Source: Chloroflexi bacterium 54-19
GTDB lineage: Bacteria > Chloroflexota > Chloroflexia > Chloroheliales > Chloroheliaceae
Direction of reading: 5' to 3'
Length of the DNA stretch: 64,000 nucleotides
NCBI GenBank assembly: GCA_001898225.1
Contig: MKTJ01000013.1
Coordinates: 111,324-175,323, forward strand
The notes under the pieces are model-generated. The model was not told the origin of the DNA. It saw only the letters and a program-made list of their open reading frames with translations, and did no database searches. Each line of letters opens with the position of its first letter. The first letter of the stretch is position 1. A program made the translations under genes and the position numbers. Below, piece after piece: positions 26,953 to 36,232 of the stretch.

Positions 26953-27578
26953 ATGTATTTCCCTTCTAACAGTGCGCGTTGCTGGGATATTAACCCATTT
27001 CAGGTCCAATTTTCTTGTAGACCTGTTTTATTTATCTGAAACTTTAGATATTGCAGCTTGTGGGAGTGGATGAAGGCTTTTCGGGATTGTAGCAGGATGA
27101 AAGTAATTTTTTGAAAATTCTGCCAGTTTCGTTAAAGCTGCGGCTATCAAAGCTTAAATAAAAGACACCCTGAGCGCCGGCACTTCTTCGTTCAGCTACG
27201 CCAGGGAATTCTATTCTGGACTACAACAGGCTTGTTGTAATGGGTACTTTAACCCGGTTAGTTTTATTGTACCCTACAAAGATAACGAAAAAGATAACGG
27301 AATTGAGCATTTTTAACGCTTTCGCCGATTTTAACATATTTCCGAAACTTTTGAAACAATTCGCCAATGGGCTGTGTCCAATGGACAGGAACAAAAAATT
27401 ACAAAACTTTTAAGAATGATGGTTCTAAAAGAGAAAGTTCCCGGCAGTTTTGCGGCTTTGGAAAAACTAAGAAACTGACCGAAAAATAAAACCTGGCAAC
27501 CCAGGAAGAATAAAACAAAAAACGGAAAATAAAAATTAAGCTTAAACCAGTCTTAATAAGAAGAAAGAGCGTGAGATA
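26953..27578. other. 626-bp divergent intergenic region, lon and 2TM genes
   Basis: There is no gene. It should carry the leftward lon promoter and the rightward promoter of the 2TM pair. I see no CIRCE or HAIR heat-shock operator. A short palindrome, TGTCC-AAT-GGACA, sits near 27375. The sequence is otherwise AT-rich and unremarkable. Confidence 0.55.
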
Positions 27579-27998
27579 ATGACTACCAGTGAGAATCGCC
27601 CGAACACCACCAGTAACGGCACCACTTCCGGCAGCGAAGGTTGGAACTCGACTCCGTCTTCGTCGTACAATTCGACCTACGTGCCCTATACCCCGATTTA
27701 TCCTCTGCCGCCCACACAAACCGGCCCGCTCTATGATACCCGCTTGAAAGAGGCGACCCGGCGCGTCCAGAAGAAAATTAACTTCTACCGGACCCTGACC
27801 AGCTATGTCGTTATCAACGGTTTCCTCTGGATTTTGTGGATGATGACGGGCGTCGGCTATCCGTGGCCGATCTGGGTATCTCTGGGCTGGGGTATCGGGC
27901 TGGCTTTCCAGTTCCTGGATGCTTTCGCCTTTGGTGTGAGCGATAGCCAGCGCCAGCAAATGATTGAAGATGAAATGCGCCGGATGGGACACCGCTAA
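27579..27998 (+). CDS. 2TM-domain membrane protein (first of a paralogous pair)
   Basis: A 139-residue protein. About 50 disordered Ser/Thr/Pro residues are followed by the charged helix RLKEATRRVQKKINFYRTL, two hydrophobic segments (YVVINGFLWILWMMTG and PIWVSLGWGIGLAFQF) and a basic/acidic end MIEDEMRRMGHR. This helix-TM-TM-helix layout is the 2TM domain found alone or attached to histidine kinases and regulators in many bacteria; its role is unknown. The next gene encodes a clear paralogue, 202 bases on. Both ends of the protein should be cytoplasmic. Confidence 0.78.
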   Translation: MTTSENRPNTTSNGTTSGSEGWNSTPSSSYNSTYVPYTPIYPLPPTQTGPLYDTRLKEATRRVQKKINFYRTLTSYVVINGFLWILWMMTGVGYPWPIWVSLGWGIGLAFQFLDAFAFGVSDSQRQQMIEDEMRRMGHR

Positions 27999-28027
27999 AG
28001 CTCATTGAACGACGTGCGCGCGGCAGA

Positions 28028-28052
28028 GGCCCCGGCATCGGAGGTCGGGGCC
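28028..28052 (+). terminator. GC-rich hairpin between the two 2TM genes
   Basis: GGCCCCG (28028-28034) pairs with CGGGGCC (28046-28052) with an 11-nt loop. No T-run follows, so it may only attenuate or stabilise the upstream message. Confidence 0.4.
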
Positions 28053-28200
28053 AGGTCCGATTATGTCCGAAAAGGTTAGCCTTGAGAAGATACCGCCTTG
28101 AAGAACATGTTAAAATAGGAACGGGTAACCGGGTAGGTGCCCGACCCAGTTGAGCACCTTGTGAACGAAATGAAGCTTCTGAGGAGGAGCGAGAACCAGG

Positions 28201-28848
28201 ATGACCCAGGATAACTTGTCATCAGAAAACGATAGGTCGCAACCACGTTACCAGATTCCGGCAAACGGCGTGAGTGGCAACAACAGCACGGCCCCAAACA
28301 CAGGTCAGCCTTCAGGCAATACCTTTGGCTCGGCCCCCATCCCACCCATGCCAGACCCACTACGCCCGACAGATTGGCCCGCCCCACCGGACCCTTCCCA
28401 GGTCTATCAGGCTCCAGGGCTGGCCCCAGGGCCAAACCTCGGCGGTTACCCGGCGCCCCCGGTTAGTCCAGGCCAGACCTGGGGTAGCCCGGCCAGGCCC
28501 GGCGCGGGAAACGGTAAACTCTACAACTACGAAAACTATAACTCAGGGGCTTTTGCGCCGACTCCACCCGCCGACCCACAGGCGGAAGCCTATCGCCAGG
28601 CCTCCCGCCGGGTCCGGGCCAGGCTCGATTTTCAAAAGAATTTGTGGAGTTATATCCTGGTAAACGGCTTTCTCTGGATGATTTACTTCCTGACGACCGG
28701 GGCAGGCCACCAGTCTTTCTGGCCTATCTGGATTACGGTATTCTGGGGTATTGGCCTCTTTGCCCAGTGGTGGAACCTTTCGGGCCGGGAGGACGAGCGG
28801 CGGCGGCGTATGGTGGAGGAAGAAATGCGCCGGAAAAACCATTTCTAA
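28201..28848 (+). CDS. 2TM-domain membrane protein with Pro-rich N-terminus (second paralogue)
   Basis: A 215-residue paralogue of the preceding gene. The N-terminal ~115 residues are Pro/Gly/Asn-rich and disordered. The 2TM module follows: ASRRVRARLDFQKNLWSYIL, VNGFLWMIYFLTTG, FWPIWITVFWGIGLFAQWW, ending DERRRRMVEEEMRRKNHF. The end motif ExEMRR is shared with the neighbour, showing duplication. The ribosome site GAGGAG lies 13-15 bases before ATG 28201. A bidirectional terminator follows. No enzyme signature is present; the protein may bring a long cytoplasmic tail to the membrane. Confidence 0.78.
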   Translation: MTQDNLSSENDRSQPRYQIPANGVSGNNSTAPNTGQPSGNTFGSAPIPPMPDPLRPTDWPAPPDPSQVYQAPGLAPGPNLGGYPAPPVSPGQTWGSPARPGAGNGKLYNYENYNSGAFAPTPPADPQAEAYRQASRRVRARLDFQKNLWSYILVNGFLWMIYFLTTGAGHQSFWPIWITVFWGIGLFAQWWNLSGREDERRRRMVEEEMRRKNHF

Positions 28849-28900
28849 ACAAAATCGTTTCGGGCCGATCAGACCGCTAAACAGGTCAAAATAAAACCAA

Positions 28901-28932
28901 TTAAAAAAGGCCGGGAAACCGACCTTTTTTAA
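28901..28932. terminator. Bidirectional terminator
   Basis: TTAAAAAAGGCCGG (28901-28914) pairs with CCGACCTTTTTTAA (28919-28932), one mismatch, GAAA-like loop. A/T runs on both sides serve the convergent 2TM and XRE-TPR genes. Confidence 0.88.
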
Positions 28933-28949
28933 TTCCCAATATTTTTTAA

Positions 28950-30359
28950 CTATTGAAGGCGGTAGGCTTTTTCGATGTAGTCGAGGGCTTCCTCGAAGCG
29001 ACCTAGCTGGCGCAGGAGCTGGCCCAGTTCGAAATAGATTTCACCGCGCATTTCCCTGGTAGAACCGGGCGCTTCATCGGTCTCACCGGTTGCGTCCAGG
29101 TGGGTTAGGGCCTCCTGGTAGGCGTTGGCCGCCGCTTCGGTCTGTTTACCGGCAGAAGCGATTTCGCCGGAGGCCTGGTAATAACGCGCCAGGATATAAG
29201 AATCGGTACAGGCGGTACCTTCCAGCGATTGGCTGGCCTGTTCGAGCCAGCCCTGGGCCTTAGGAGCATCCTTTTGCCGGATACTGAGCAGGGCCAGCAA
29301 AGAAAGGACTTCCAGGCGGTTACAAGGGTCACCATCCCGGACAAAGTGATAGGTGGTCTGGGCGGCCTTGCTGGCGGTATCGTACTGGCGGGCCTGGAAC
29401 AACAACCGGGTATAGTCGAGATAATACTCGCTGCGCTGGGCCAAATCGGCAGCCTGGACCCAGATTTGCTCGCTGCGTCCCAGGGCAAAAGCCCCCTGTT
29501 GCAAATCGAGAGTTTGGGCCTGGTTAAAGATATTCTCGGCTATTTCGGTCCATTGTTTATCCTGGTCCTGGACCATAAAATCCTGCAACGACTTTACCGC
29601 TTCTTCCGGCTGTTCGAGCAGCAGATAGCAGCGGGCCACATAAAGCTGCAAGCGGCGGTTTAGGGTCAGGTCAACCACCCCGGTCCGGGAGAGGCCGGTG
29701 CGGAAACTGGTCAGGGCATTGATATACTGGTGACGGTTAAAAGAAGCCAGCCCCACTTCCAGGTCGAGCCGGGAAAAAAGGTCAGGGTTCGCGGTAGACC
29801 CGGCGGCTTCGAGCAACCGGGCGGCCTCCTCCAGTTCAAAGGCGGCATTATCCGAATCTTCCTGGCGGTTATAGAGAGCGGCTTGCCACAGATGGTAGGT
29901 AGCCTGGTCCGCTTCGGGAAGGCGGGAAAGGTACGGTTTTAGCTGGTCCAGCAGATTGGTGGTTTCCGCCACATCGGCTTTACTCAGGGCCACACTTACC
30001 TGAAGCAAACCCTGGCGAAGTTGGAGTAAACGACCCTGCTCCTGCTGCCAACCCTGGGAAAGGCCGCCAATACCGGGCGCCGCCGGGCGCAGGAAGTAGG
30101 AAACGGGCTTATTGACCCTTTCAGCAATTTGCTGCAAGGTCGTCAGGGTCGGTCGGGTCTTACCCAGTTCCATTGAAGAAAGATACGCCGAGGTGAACAG
30201 GTTACGACACAAAGCGCGTTGAGTAACTTTCTGTTCCTGGCGAGCCCGGCGAATCCGCTCGCCAAGCAATTCGGGGTCAAAGTCCTTTAAGATTTGGCGG
30301 TTCGCAAGATCCTCGTTAGTAAGAGGAACAGGCGGATACACAGCAGGTCGTCTTGGCAT
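28950..30359 (-). CDS. XRE-family regulator with TPR domain
   Basis: A 469-residue protein with an N-terminal helix-turn-helix at ~30-90 (LGERIRRARQEQKVTQRALC, SSMELGKTRPTLTTLQQIAE). The remaining ~370 residues are helical TPR-type repeats (LDYIEKAYRLQ at the end). The plan resembles peptide-sensing regulators of the Rgg/PlcR sort, where the TPR groove binds a ligand, though no peptide gene is seen nearby. The start ATG 30359 has GGAG five bases upstream. The gene converges with the 2TM pair and has the P450 gene ~410 bases upstream. The target is unknown. Confidence 0.85.
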   Translation of the reverse strand: MPRRPAVYPPVPLTNEDLANRQILKDFDPELLGERIRRARQEQKVTQRALCRNLFTSAYLSSMELGKTRPTLTTLQQIAERVNKPVSYFLRPAAPGIGGLSQGWQQEQGRLLQLRQGLLQVSVALSKADVAETTNLLDQLKPYLSRLPEADQATYHLWQAALYNRQEDSDNAAFELEEAARLLEAAGSTANPDLFSRLDLEVGLASFNRHQYINALTSFRTGLSRTGVVDLTLNRRLQLYVARCYLLLEQPEEAVKSLQDFMVQDQDKQWTEIAENIFNQAQTLDLQQGAFALGRSEQIWVQAADLAQRSEYYLDYTRLLFQARQYDTASKAAQTTYHFVRDGDPCNRLEVLSLLALLSIRQKDAPKAQGWLEQASQSLEGTACTDSYILARYYQASGEIASAGKQTEAAANAYQEALTHLDATGETDEAPGSTREMRGEIYFELGQLLRQLGRFEEALDYIEKAYRLQ

Positions 30360-30769
30360 AGCACTCCAATCCTATGTTAGCAGCTTCCATTATACGTTAT
30401 AAAAAATAATCCCAACTATTAATGCAACTAAAAATGCAACACCTGGTTAAACCATCTCCCGGTAAGTTACTAATTAAGTACTTCTACCTGCCTTTGTGAA
30501 ATTATAGGAAACCCAAAACAGAAATAACCCCTTCGGTAGAAACTCTCAAAATCTGCCCTTAACCACCCTGAGATTTGTAAACTAATCTTCTATTACCTTG
30601 TTTTGCCCGGCCGAGCAGGACCGGCCTAACCTATCTATACCGATTATAAATATAATTGTCAAATTTGCCAAATTTCTTTTGTCCAACTCCCAGTATAACC
30701 TGTGGAAAACTGTTAAAAACCCCAAAACAATTAACATTTCAGGTTTAAACCGTAAAATAAAGACGATTT
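30360..30769. other. 410-bp AT-rich gap between XRE-TPR and P450 genes
   Basis: No gene. A short hairpin (GGCCG/CGGCC near 30609-30626) and a CTGTGGAAAA stretch near 30700 are the only notable items. It should contain the promoter of the XRE-TPR gene, which I cannot place with confidence. Confidence 0.5.
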
Positions 30770-31888
30770 TTACTCGAATTTTATTGGAAGCTGCTTTACT
30801 CCGTAAACTAAATTGCTCCCTATAGCTTCCAGCCGGACCGTGGTATCGCGCCGGATATTACGCATGTTGCCGAGCATGCGGGTAACTGCGATTTTAGCTT
30901 CGAGGCGGGCCAGTGGTGCCCCCAGGCAGAAGTGTATGCCGTGTCCGAAGGCAAGGTGTTTCGGGTTACGGGCAAGATCAAAGCGGTCGGGGTCAGGGAA
31001 TTGGGCTTCGTCCCGGTTGGCCGAACCAATCCAGGCTACCACACCCTGCCCGGCTTTCAGGATACGCCCGTCAATTTCCACTTCTTTGATGGTTCGCCGG
31101 TACATATGCTGGACCGGTGAGAGATAGCGCAAGACTTCCTCAAGGGCTGCCGGGACCAGGGAAGGGTCTTTTCGCAGTTGGTCCATCACTTCCGGGTTCT
31201 CCGCGAAACAGAGAAAGGCGTTGCCAATAAGATTGGTAGTTGTCTCGTTCCCGGCCACCAGCAAAAGGATGCAAAAGCCCAGAAGTTCCTGGGGGGTCAG
31301 GTGCTGGCCGTCAATCTCGGCCTGAAGCAGGTCGGAAATCAGGTCGTTCCGGGGTTCCCGGCGGCGCTGCTCAATCATCTGGATAAAGTAGTGGCTCATT
31401 TCGCGCTGCGGGTCGTAGACCGGCGAATCGGCTCCAACCAGGGCGTCCGACCAATGTTTGAACTTCTGGCGGTCCTGGCTGGGAATACCAAGCAATTCTG
31501 CGATTACGATAACCGGTAACGGATAAGCCAGGTCGCCTATCACGTCTAGCTGGCCGGTTGGTAGGAGCGGGGCCAGCAATTCTTCGAGGATAACCTCAAT
31601 CCGGTCAGCCAGTTGGGCAACCGCCCGCGGGGTAAAAGCCAGCGTAACCAGGTTGCGCATCTGGCGATGGCGCGGCGGGTCCAGGCTTATCAGGCTGGAA
31701 CTGATAGGGTCGCTGCCGCCAAACTGGGAGGAAAAATTAGTCCAGTCTGTCAAAACCTTTTGCACATCCTCATAGCGGAAGACCTGCCAGCTATTGTAAG
31801 AGGGGTTGAAGTGGACCGGGTCGGCCTGGCGCATCTGGCGATACCAGGGGAAGGGGTTTAGGGCTCTATCATCAAGCGAAGTTGTCAT
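30770..31888 (-). CDS. Cytochrome P450
   Basis: A 372-residue soluble class I-type P450 monooxygenase. Hallmarks are the I-helix oxygen-activation motif AGNETTTNLIGNA, the K-helix stretch ALEEVLRYLSPVQ, and the heme loop FGHGIHFCLGAPLAR with Cys321 as the thiolate ligand. There is no N-terminal membrane anchor, as usual for bacteria. It needs a ferredoxin and reductase, none of which are adjacent. The ATG at 31888 has GAGGT 7 bases upstream. It is divergent from the UV endonuclease gene. The substrate is not predictable; related Chloroflexota and actinobacterial enzymes hydroxylate secondary metabolites or fatty acids. Confidence 0.95.
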   Translation of the reverse strand: MTTSLDDRALNPFPWYRQMRQADPVHFNPSYNSWQVFRYEDVQKVLTDWTNFSSQFGGSDPISSSLISLDPPRHRQMRNLVTLAFTPRAVAQLADRIEVILEELLAPLLPTGQLDVIGDLAYPLPVIVIAELLGIPSQDRQKFKHWSDALVGADSPVYDPQREMSHYFIQMIEQRRREPRNDLISDLLQAEIDGQHLTPQELLGFCILLLVAGNETTTNLIGNAFLCFAENPEVMDQLRKDPSLVPAALEEVLRYLSPVQHMYRRTIKEVEIDGRILKAGQGVVAWIGSANRDEAQFPDPDRFDLARNPKHLAFGHGIHFCLGAPLARLEAKIAVTRMLGNMRNIRRDTTVRLEAIGSNLVYGVKQLPIKFE

Positions 31889-32069
31889 ACCAATTACCTC
31901 AAAAGTTTATAGCTTAGAGCGAAATACTCTTTCATAGTGCCACTTTCCGCGCAAAATCTCAAATCTTCCTCGACCCTTCCTGTTTTCTAAAGTTTTTCTA
32001 ACCGGTGGAGGCATATTATTTGCACAGATTTTGACAGTAAAAATTTTATCTAATAGAAAGAACACCTCA

Positions 32070-33047
32070 ATGGCCTTACAGACTGAGAACCATACCGGGA
32101 CGACCGGCAAGGAATATCCAGGGTTTATAGACCCGGCAACGGGGGAAATAATTGCGCCCAGGCTTGGTCTGGTCTGTATCACCAACTCGGAAGCGGTGCG
32201 GTTTCGGACCATCACTCGCACCCGCTACCTGGCCCTGCCGGAAGAGGCCCGGTCGGGTACCCTCGAAGCCCTCTATCGGGAGAATTTTCGGCGTTTGATG
32301 GGCGCTTTAACCTTTTGCATCGAAAACAAAATCCGACTCTACCGGCTGTCCTCGGCCAATTTTCCCATGAGTGACCTGGCCGGAGACCCTACCGGTGACC
32401 TGATTTTGCAACGGATGGCCCCTGAAATGGCCGAGTTTGGAGAAATTGCCACTGCTAACGGCATCCGGGTAGTGATGCACCCGGACCAATTTGTGGTGCT
32501 TAACTCGACCTCACCCCAGGTGGTGGAGAACAGTATCAAGACCCTGGAACATCATGCCTGGACGATGGATTTGCTGGGGTTGCCCCAATCGGCCTGGGCT
32601 TCGCTGAATATTCACGGGGGCAAAGGAGGCCGGGCCGCCGAGCTTATCGAAATAATCCCGACCCTGGCCGAGCCGGTCAGGAACAGGCTGGCCCTCGAAA
32701 ACGACGAACACGCCTATGGGGCCTGGGAAATCCTGGAAATCTGCCAGGCGGCCCACGTTCCGATGATTTTCGATGTCCACCACCACGTCTGTCACGAGGG
32801 GTTGACCAGCCTGGAAGACCCCAGCATTGCCGAACTGCTGGCCCTGGCCCGCGAGACCTGGCCGCGCCCGGAATGGCAACTCACCCACCTCTCCAATGGC
32901 CGGACCTCTTTTGCCGACCCGGCCCACCATGACTACATCACAACCGTCCCCAGCGCGTTCAGCCAGGCACCCTGGATTGAGGTGGAAGCCAAACATAAAG
33001 AAGAAGCTATCCGCAAACTGCGCGAAATCTGGCCGCTTGCGGAATAG
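32070..33047 (+). CDS. uvsE: UV damage endonuclease UvsE (UVDE)
   Basis: A 325-residue TIM-barrel nuclease that nicks DNA 5' of UV photoproducts. Typical stretches are RLGLVCITNSEAVRFRTITR near the start, YRLSSANFPMSDL, VVMHPDQFVVLNS, NIHGGKGGRAAELIE, LALENDEHAYG and IFDVHHHVCHEGL; the His, Glu and Asp residues in these bind the metal cluster. The frame extends to a TTG at 32031, but that codon overlaps a TTGACA promoter-like hexamer. ATG 32070 is preferred. An imperfect -10 (TAGAAA) 17 bases from TTGACA would give a very short leader. It provides light-independent repair alternative to UvrABC. Confidence 0.93.
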   Translation: MALQTENHTGTTGKEYPGFIDPATGEIIAPRLGLVCITNSEAVRFRTITRTRYLALPEEARSGTLEALYRENFRRLMGALTFCIENKIRLYRLSSANFPMSDLAGDPTGDLILQRMAPEMAEFGEIATANGIRVVMHPDQFVVLNSTSPQVVENSIKTLEHHAWTMDLLGLPQSAWASLNIHGGKGGRAAELIEIIPTLAEPVRNRLALENDEHAYGAWEILEICQAAHVPMIFDVHHHVCHEGLTSLEDPSIAELLALARETWPRPEWQLTHLSNGRTSFADPAHHDYITTVPSAFSQAPWIEVEAKHKEEAIRKLREIWPLAE

Positions 33048-33057
33048 CAACTCACGG

Positions 33058-33085
33058 AAAACGTTGAACCTTGAACGTAAAACGT
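33058..33085. repeat. AACGTT-rich intergenic repeat, copy A
   Basis: AAAACGTTGAACCTTGAACG followed by TAAAACGT. It is inversely related to the tract at 33190-33232 and brackets ~105 bases between uvsE and the SDR gene. The same words recur at 46.2 and 57.4-57.6 kb. Confidence 0.65.
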
Positions 33086-33189
33086 GGGAACCAATAGCAG
33101 TCATTTTTAACTCAGGTACAAGACCTGACTTAGTGTGAATTTGAGTTGTTTTGAAAGGTTGCAAGGAAATTCGGATTAGGTTGGATGGG

Positions 33190-33232
33190 TTTTTCGTTCA
33201 ACGTTTTACGGTTTTTCGTTCAACGACTAACG
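33190..33232. repeat. AACGTT-rich intergenic repeat, copy B
   Basis: Contains TTTTTCGTTCAACG twice (33190-33203 and 33212-33225), separated by TTTTACGG. It is the inverted counterpart of copy A and ends just before the SDR ribosome site. Confidence 0.65.
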
Positions 33233-33245
33233 AAGGAGTGTGTAG

Positions 33246-34028
33246 ATGCAATTGGAAGGAAAAGTAGCCCTGGTAACCGGGGCCGGTTCGGGACTGGGCA
33301 AGGCTGCCGCCTTACTGCTGGCGAAAGAGGGAGCAAAGGTGGCCGCGTTGAGCCATACTCAAAAAGAGGTCGACCAGACAGCCAGGGAAATCGAACAGGC
33401 GGGAGGCGACGCCATCGCGGTTGTGGCTGACATCGCGAAACCGGAGGATATGCAGGCGGCGGTCAAACAGACCGTGGACAAATTTGGCACTATCGATGTT
33501 GTCTTTGCCAACGCCGGAATTAACGGGGTCTGGGCTCCACTCGAAGAATTATCGGTCGAAGACTGGAGCCGCACCATCAACACCAACCTGACCGGCACCT
33601 TTTTGACGGTCAAGTATGCCGTACCCTATTTGAAGAAACAGGGCGGCTCGGTGGTTATTACCGCCTCGGTCAACGGCACCCGGATTTTTAGCAATACCGG
33701 CGCAACCGCCTATTCCTGTACGAAAGCGGCCCAGGTCGCTTTTGCCAAGATGACGGCCCTGGAACTGGCCCGCTGGAAAGTACGGGTAAATGTGATTTGT
33801 CCCGGCGCTATCGAAAGTGAAATCAGCGAAAATACCGAGCAAAAAGGCGTGGACAAGGTCAAAATCCCGGTGGAATTTCCCGAAGGCAGAATCCCCTTAA
33901 ATGACGGAAAACCTGGCAAAGCCGAAGACGTGGCCCAACTGGTGCTATTCCTATCATCGGAGGCTTCTAAACATATCAGCGGGACCGAGGTCTGGATTGA
34001 CGGGACCGAGTCGCTCTTGCAGGGATAA
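33246..34028 (+). CDS. Short-chain dehydrogenase/reductase (SDR)
   Basis: A 260-residue classical SDR that reduces or oxidises a carbonyl with NAD(P). The TGAGSGLGKAA motif at ~10 binds the cofactor. NAGIN follows at ~90. The catalytic Ser lies in ITASVNG and the Tyr-x3-Lys in YSCTKAA at ~160. The C-terminus has the usual GTEVWIDGTESL end. ATG 33246 follows GAAGGAG. It opens a rightward cluster (SDR, SRPBCC, zinc ADH, SDR) with gaps of 65, 19 and 164 bases; together these suggest aldehyde or alcohol turnover, but no substrate is evident. Confidence 0.93.
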   Translation: MQLEGKVALVTGAGSGLGKAAALLLAKEGAKVAALSHTQKEVDQTAREIEQAGGDAIAVVADIAKPEDMQAAVKQTVDKFGTIDVVFANAGINGVWAPLEELSVEDWSRTINTNLTGTFLTVKYAVPYLKKQGGSVVITASVNGTRIFSNTGATAYSCTKAAQVAFAKMTALELARWKVRVNVICPGAIESEISENTEQKGVDKVKIPVEFPEGRIPLNDGKPGKAEDVAQLVLFLSSEASKHISGTEVWIDGTESLLQG

Positions 34029-34093
34029 CCGGAACGCAAGAAGAAAACCGCGATTAAAAGCCGCGATTAAGAAAGGAAGGAAGGAAATAAACT

Positions 34094-34864
34094 ATGGCTG
34101 AGAATACCCAAAGCCTGGTCGCCATGTTTGACAAAATCTGGCCGGGCGAATCTAACCCTGACGAAGTAAACGTAGGTGACTACGAACGAATCGGCTCGGT
34201 CGTAACCGGGGCGGTATTTTTCACCTACGGCCTGGCCCGCAAGGGGCTACTCGCCAAGATACTGGCCCCTGTTGGCGGCTATTTGTTACAGCGTGGTCTG
34301 CGGGGCACCTGCGCCATCTACCAGGCTTTCCAGATAAATACTGCCCGGCAGGGCGGCAACGCCAAGGCTACAGTCCACGCCAACCGGGCCATCAAGGTAA
34401 AACGGGCGGTCACTATCAACAAACCCGTCTCCGAACTTTACAGCTTCTGGCGCAATTTTGAGAATTTGCCCTCCATCATGGATCACCTCGAAGCGGTCAC
34501 CGTTAAGGATAAAGACCACTCCCACTGGGTCGCCAAAGGTCCTGCCGGGACCAAAGTGGAGTGGGACGCCGAAATCTTCCGCGAGAAGGAAAACGAGGTG
34601 ATTGCCTGGAAGTCGGTCGAGGGGTCGTCGGTGCCAAACGCCGGGACCGTCCAGTTCACCGACCTGGGCCAGGAACGCGGCACCGAAGTGCTGGTCGAAC
34701 TCGATTACGAGCCCCCGGCGGGAGTAATCGGGGCGGCCTTTGCCAAGCTCTTTGGTGAAGAACCGAATATCCAGGTCCAGGAAGACCTGCGGCACTTCAA
34801 ACAGAAAATGGAAGCGGGCGAATTGCCGACCACCACCGGCCAACCATCGGCCCGTGAAAGTTAA
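34094..34864 (+). CDS. SRPBCC (START-like) protein with N-terminal hydrophobic segment
   Basis: A 256-residue protein. Residues ~25-85 contain a YgaP/DUF2892-like hydrophobic hairpin (GDYERIGSVVTGAVFFTYGL, LLAKILAPVGGYLL). The rest is an SRPBCC ligand-binding cavity domain: VTINKPVSELYSFWRNFENL, MDHLEAVTV, SHWVAKGPAGTKVEWDAEI and VLVELDYEPPAGVIG. Such proteins are often annotated as cyclase/dehydrase and usually bind hydrophobic ligands. It is 19 bases upstream of the zinc alcohol dehydrogenase, a pairing commonly seen in Chloroflexota and proteobacteria, so it may present or sequester the dehydrogenase substrate (inference). Confidence 0.85.
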   Translation: MAENTQSLVAMFDKIWPGESNPDEVNVGDYERIGSVVTGAVFFTYGLARKGLLAKILAPVGGYLLQRGLRGTCAIYQAFQINTARQGGNAKATVHANRAIKVKRAVTINKPVSELYSFWRNFENLPSIMDHLEAVTVKDKDHSHWVAKGPAGTKVEWDAEIFREKENEVIAWKSVEGSSVPNAGTVQFTDLGQERGTEVLVELDYEPPAGVIGAAFAKLFGEEPNIQVQEDLRHFKQKMEAGELPTTTGQPSARES

Positions 34865-34883
34865 AGGGTAGAAAGAAGGTTTT

Positions 34884-36068
34884 ATGCGAGCACTTTGCTG
34901 GTTTGGAAAAGAAGATGTGCGAGTCGAGGCGGTGCCGGACCCCCAGATACTTAACCCACGCGACGCCATTGTAAAAATCACGACGACAGCTATCTGTGGG
35001 TCGGACCTTCATCTTTACGATGGAGTCATTCCGACCATGGAGAAAGGCGACATCCTCGGCCACGAGTTTATGGGTGAAATTGTCGAGGTAGGCAAAGAGG
35101 TCCACAACCTCAAGGTGGGCGACCGGGTGGTAGTGCCGTTCACGATTGCCTGCGGTAACTGTTTCTTCTGCAAAAAGGGGCTCTGGGCCTCCTGCGACAA
35201 CTCGAACCCGAACGCCTGGATGCTGGAAAAACTCTACGGCTACAGTGGGTCGGGGCTTTTCGGTTATTCCCACATGATGGGCGGCTACGCGGGCGGCCAG
35301 GCCGAATTTGCGCGGGTGCCTTTTGCCGACATCGGCCCGGTTAAAGTGCCGGACGGTCTGGCCGACGAACAGGTCTTGTTTTTATCCGATATTTTTCCGA
35401 CCGGCTACCAGGCGGCGGAAAATGCCAACATCGCGGCAGGCGATACAGTCGCCATCTGGGGCTGCGGGCCGGTAGGCCAGTTTGCCATCCAGAGCGCCTG
35501 GATGCTGGGAGCGGGCCGGGTAATCGCGATTGATAGGGTGCCGGAACGCCTGGAACTGGCTGCGACCAAAGGCAAAGCCGAAATTATCAACTCCGATACC
35601 GAAAACGTGGTCGAGAAATTGCGCTCAATGACCGGCGGACGCGGCCCCGACTCCTGTATTGACTGCGTGGGGATGGAGTCAACCGGGCATACCCCGGACG
35701 CCCTCTACGACAAAGTCAAGATGGCGATGAAGCTCGAAACCGACCGCCCGACCGCTCTCAGGGAAGTGATTACGGCCTGCCGCAAGGGTGGAACCGTTTC
35801 GATTCCGGGAGTCTATGGCGGGTTACTCGATAAGTTCCCGATGGGGGCGGCTTTCGGCAAAGGGCTAATCTTCAAGATGGGCCAGACCAACATGCACAAT
35901 TACCTCAAACCGCTAATGGATCGGATTGAGAAAGGCGAGATTGACCCCTCGTTTGTTATCACACACCGGCTCGGCCTGGAAGACGCCCCCGCCGCCTACA
36001 AAACCTTCCGCGACAAGCAGGACGGTTGTATCAAGGTCGTCTTGAAACCGCACGAAGTTACAGCCTGA
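34884..36068 (+). CDS. Zinc-dependent alcohol dehydrogenase (formaldehyde-dehydrogenase-like MDR)
   Basis: A 394-residue medium-chain dehydrogenase. Catalytic zinc residues lie in [11 protein letters not shown] and [12 protein letters not shown]; the structural zinc site is [15 protein letters not shown]. The NAD-binding motif is [15 protein letters not shown] near 190. The length and the insert around residues 110-140 match the glutathione-independent formaldehyde dehydrogenase branch, but many members act on other alcohols. ATG 34884 has AAAGGGT upstream and lies 19 bases after the SRPBCC stop, so co-transcription is likely. Confidence 0.93.
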   Translation: MRALCWFGKEDVRVEAVPDPQILNPRDAIVKITTTAICGSDLHLYDGVIPTMEKGDILGHEFMGEIVEVGKEVHNLKVGDRVVVPFTIACGNCFFCKKGLWASCDNSNPNAWMLEKLYGYSGSGLFGYSHMMGGYAGGQAEFARVPFADIGPVKVPDGLADEQVLFLSDIFPTGYQAAENANIAAGDTVAIWGCGPVGQFAIQSAWMLGAGRVIAIDRVPERLELAATKGKAEIINSDTENVVEKLRSMTGGRGPDSCIDCVGMESTGHTPDALYDKVKMAMKLETDRPTALREVITACRKGGTVSIPGVYGGLLDKFPMGAAFGKGLIFKMGQTNMHNYLKPLMDRIEKGEIDPSFVITHRLGLEDAPAAYKTFRDKQDGCIKVVLKPHEVTA

Positions 36069-36232
36069 AAAGTTTCCAGGCAGACCGGCCTTTAACGGAG
36101 CCGGGTTTCCCTGTGGAATAGAGTGTGCTTGTTAACCAGGCGGGACTTGCTTTTGGGCGGTCACGCCAAAAAATTTTATAAGCAAACAAATTCTAAACCG
36201 GGAAGCGGAAGAAGTGACAGGAGAAAAGAATT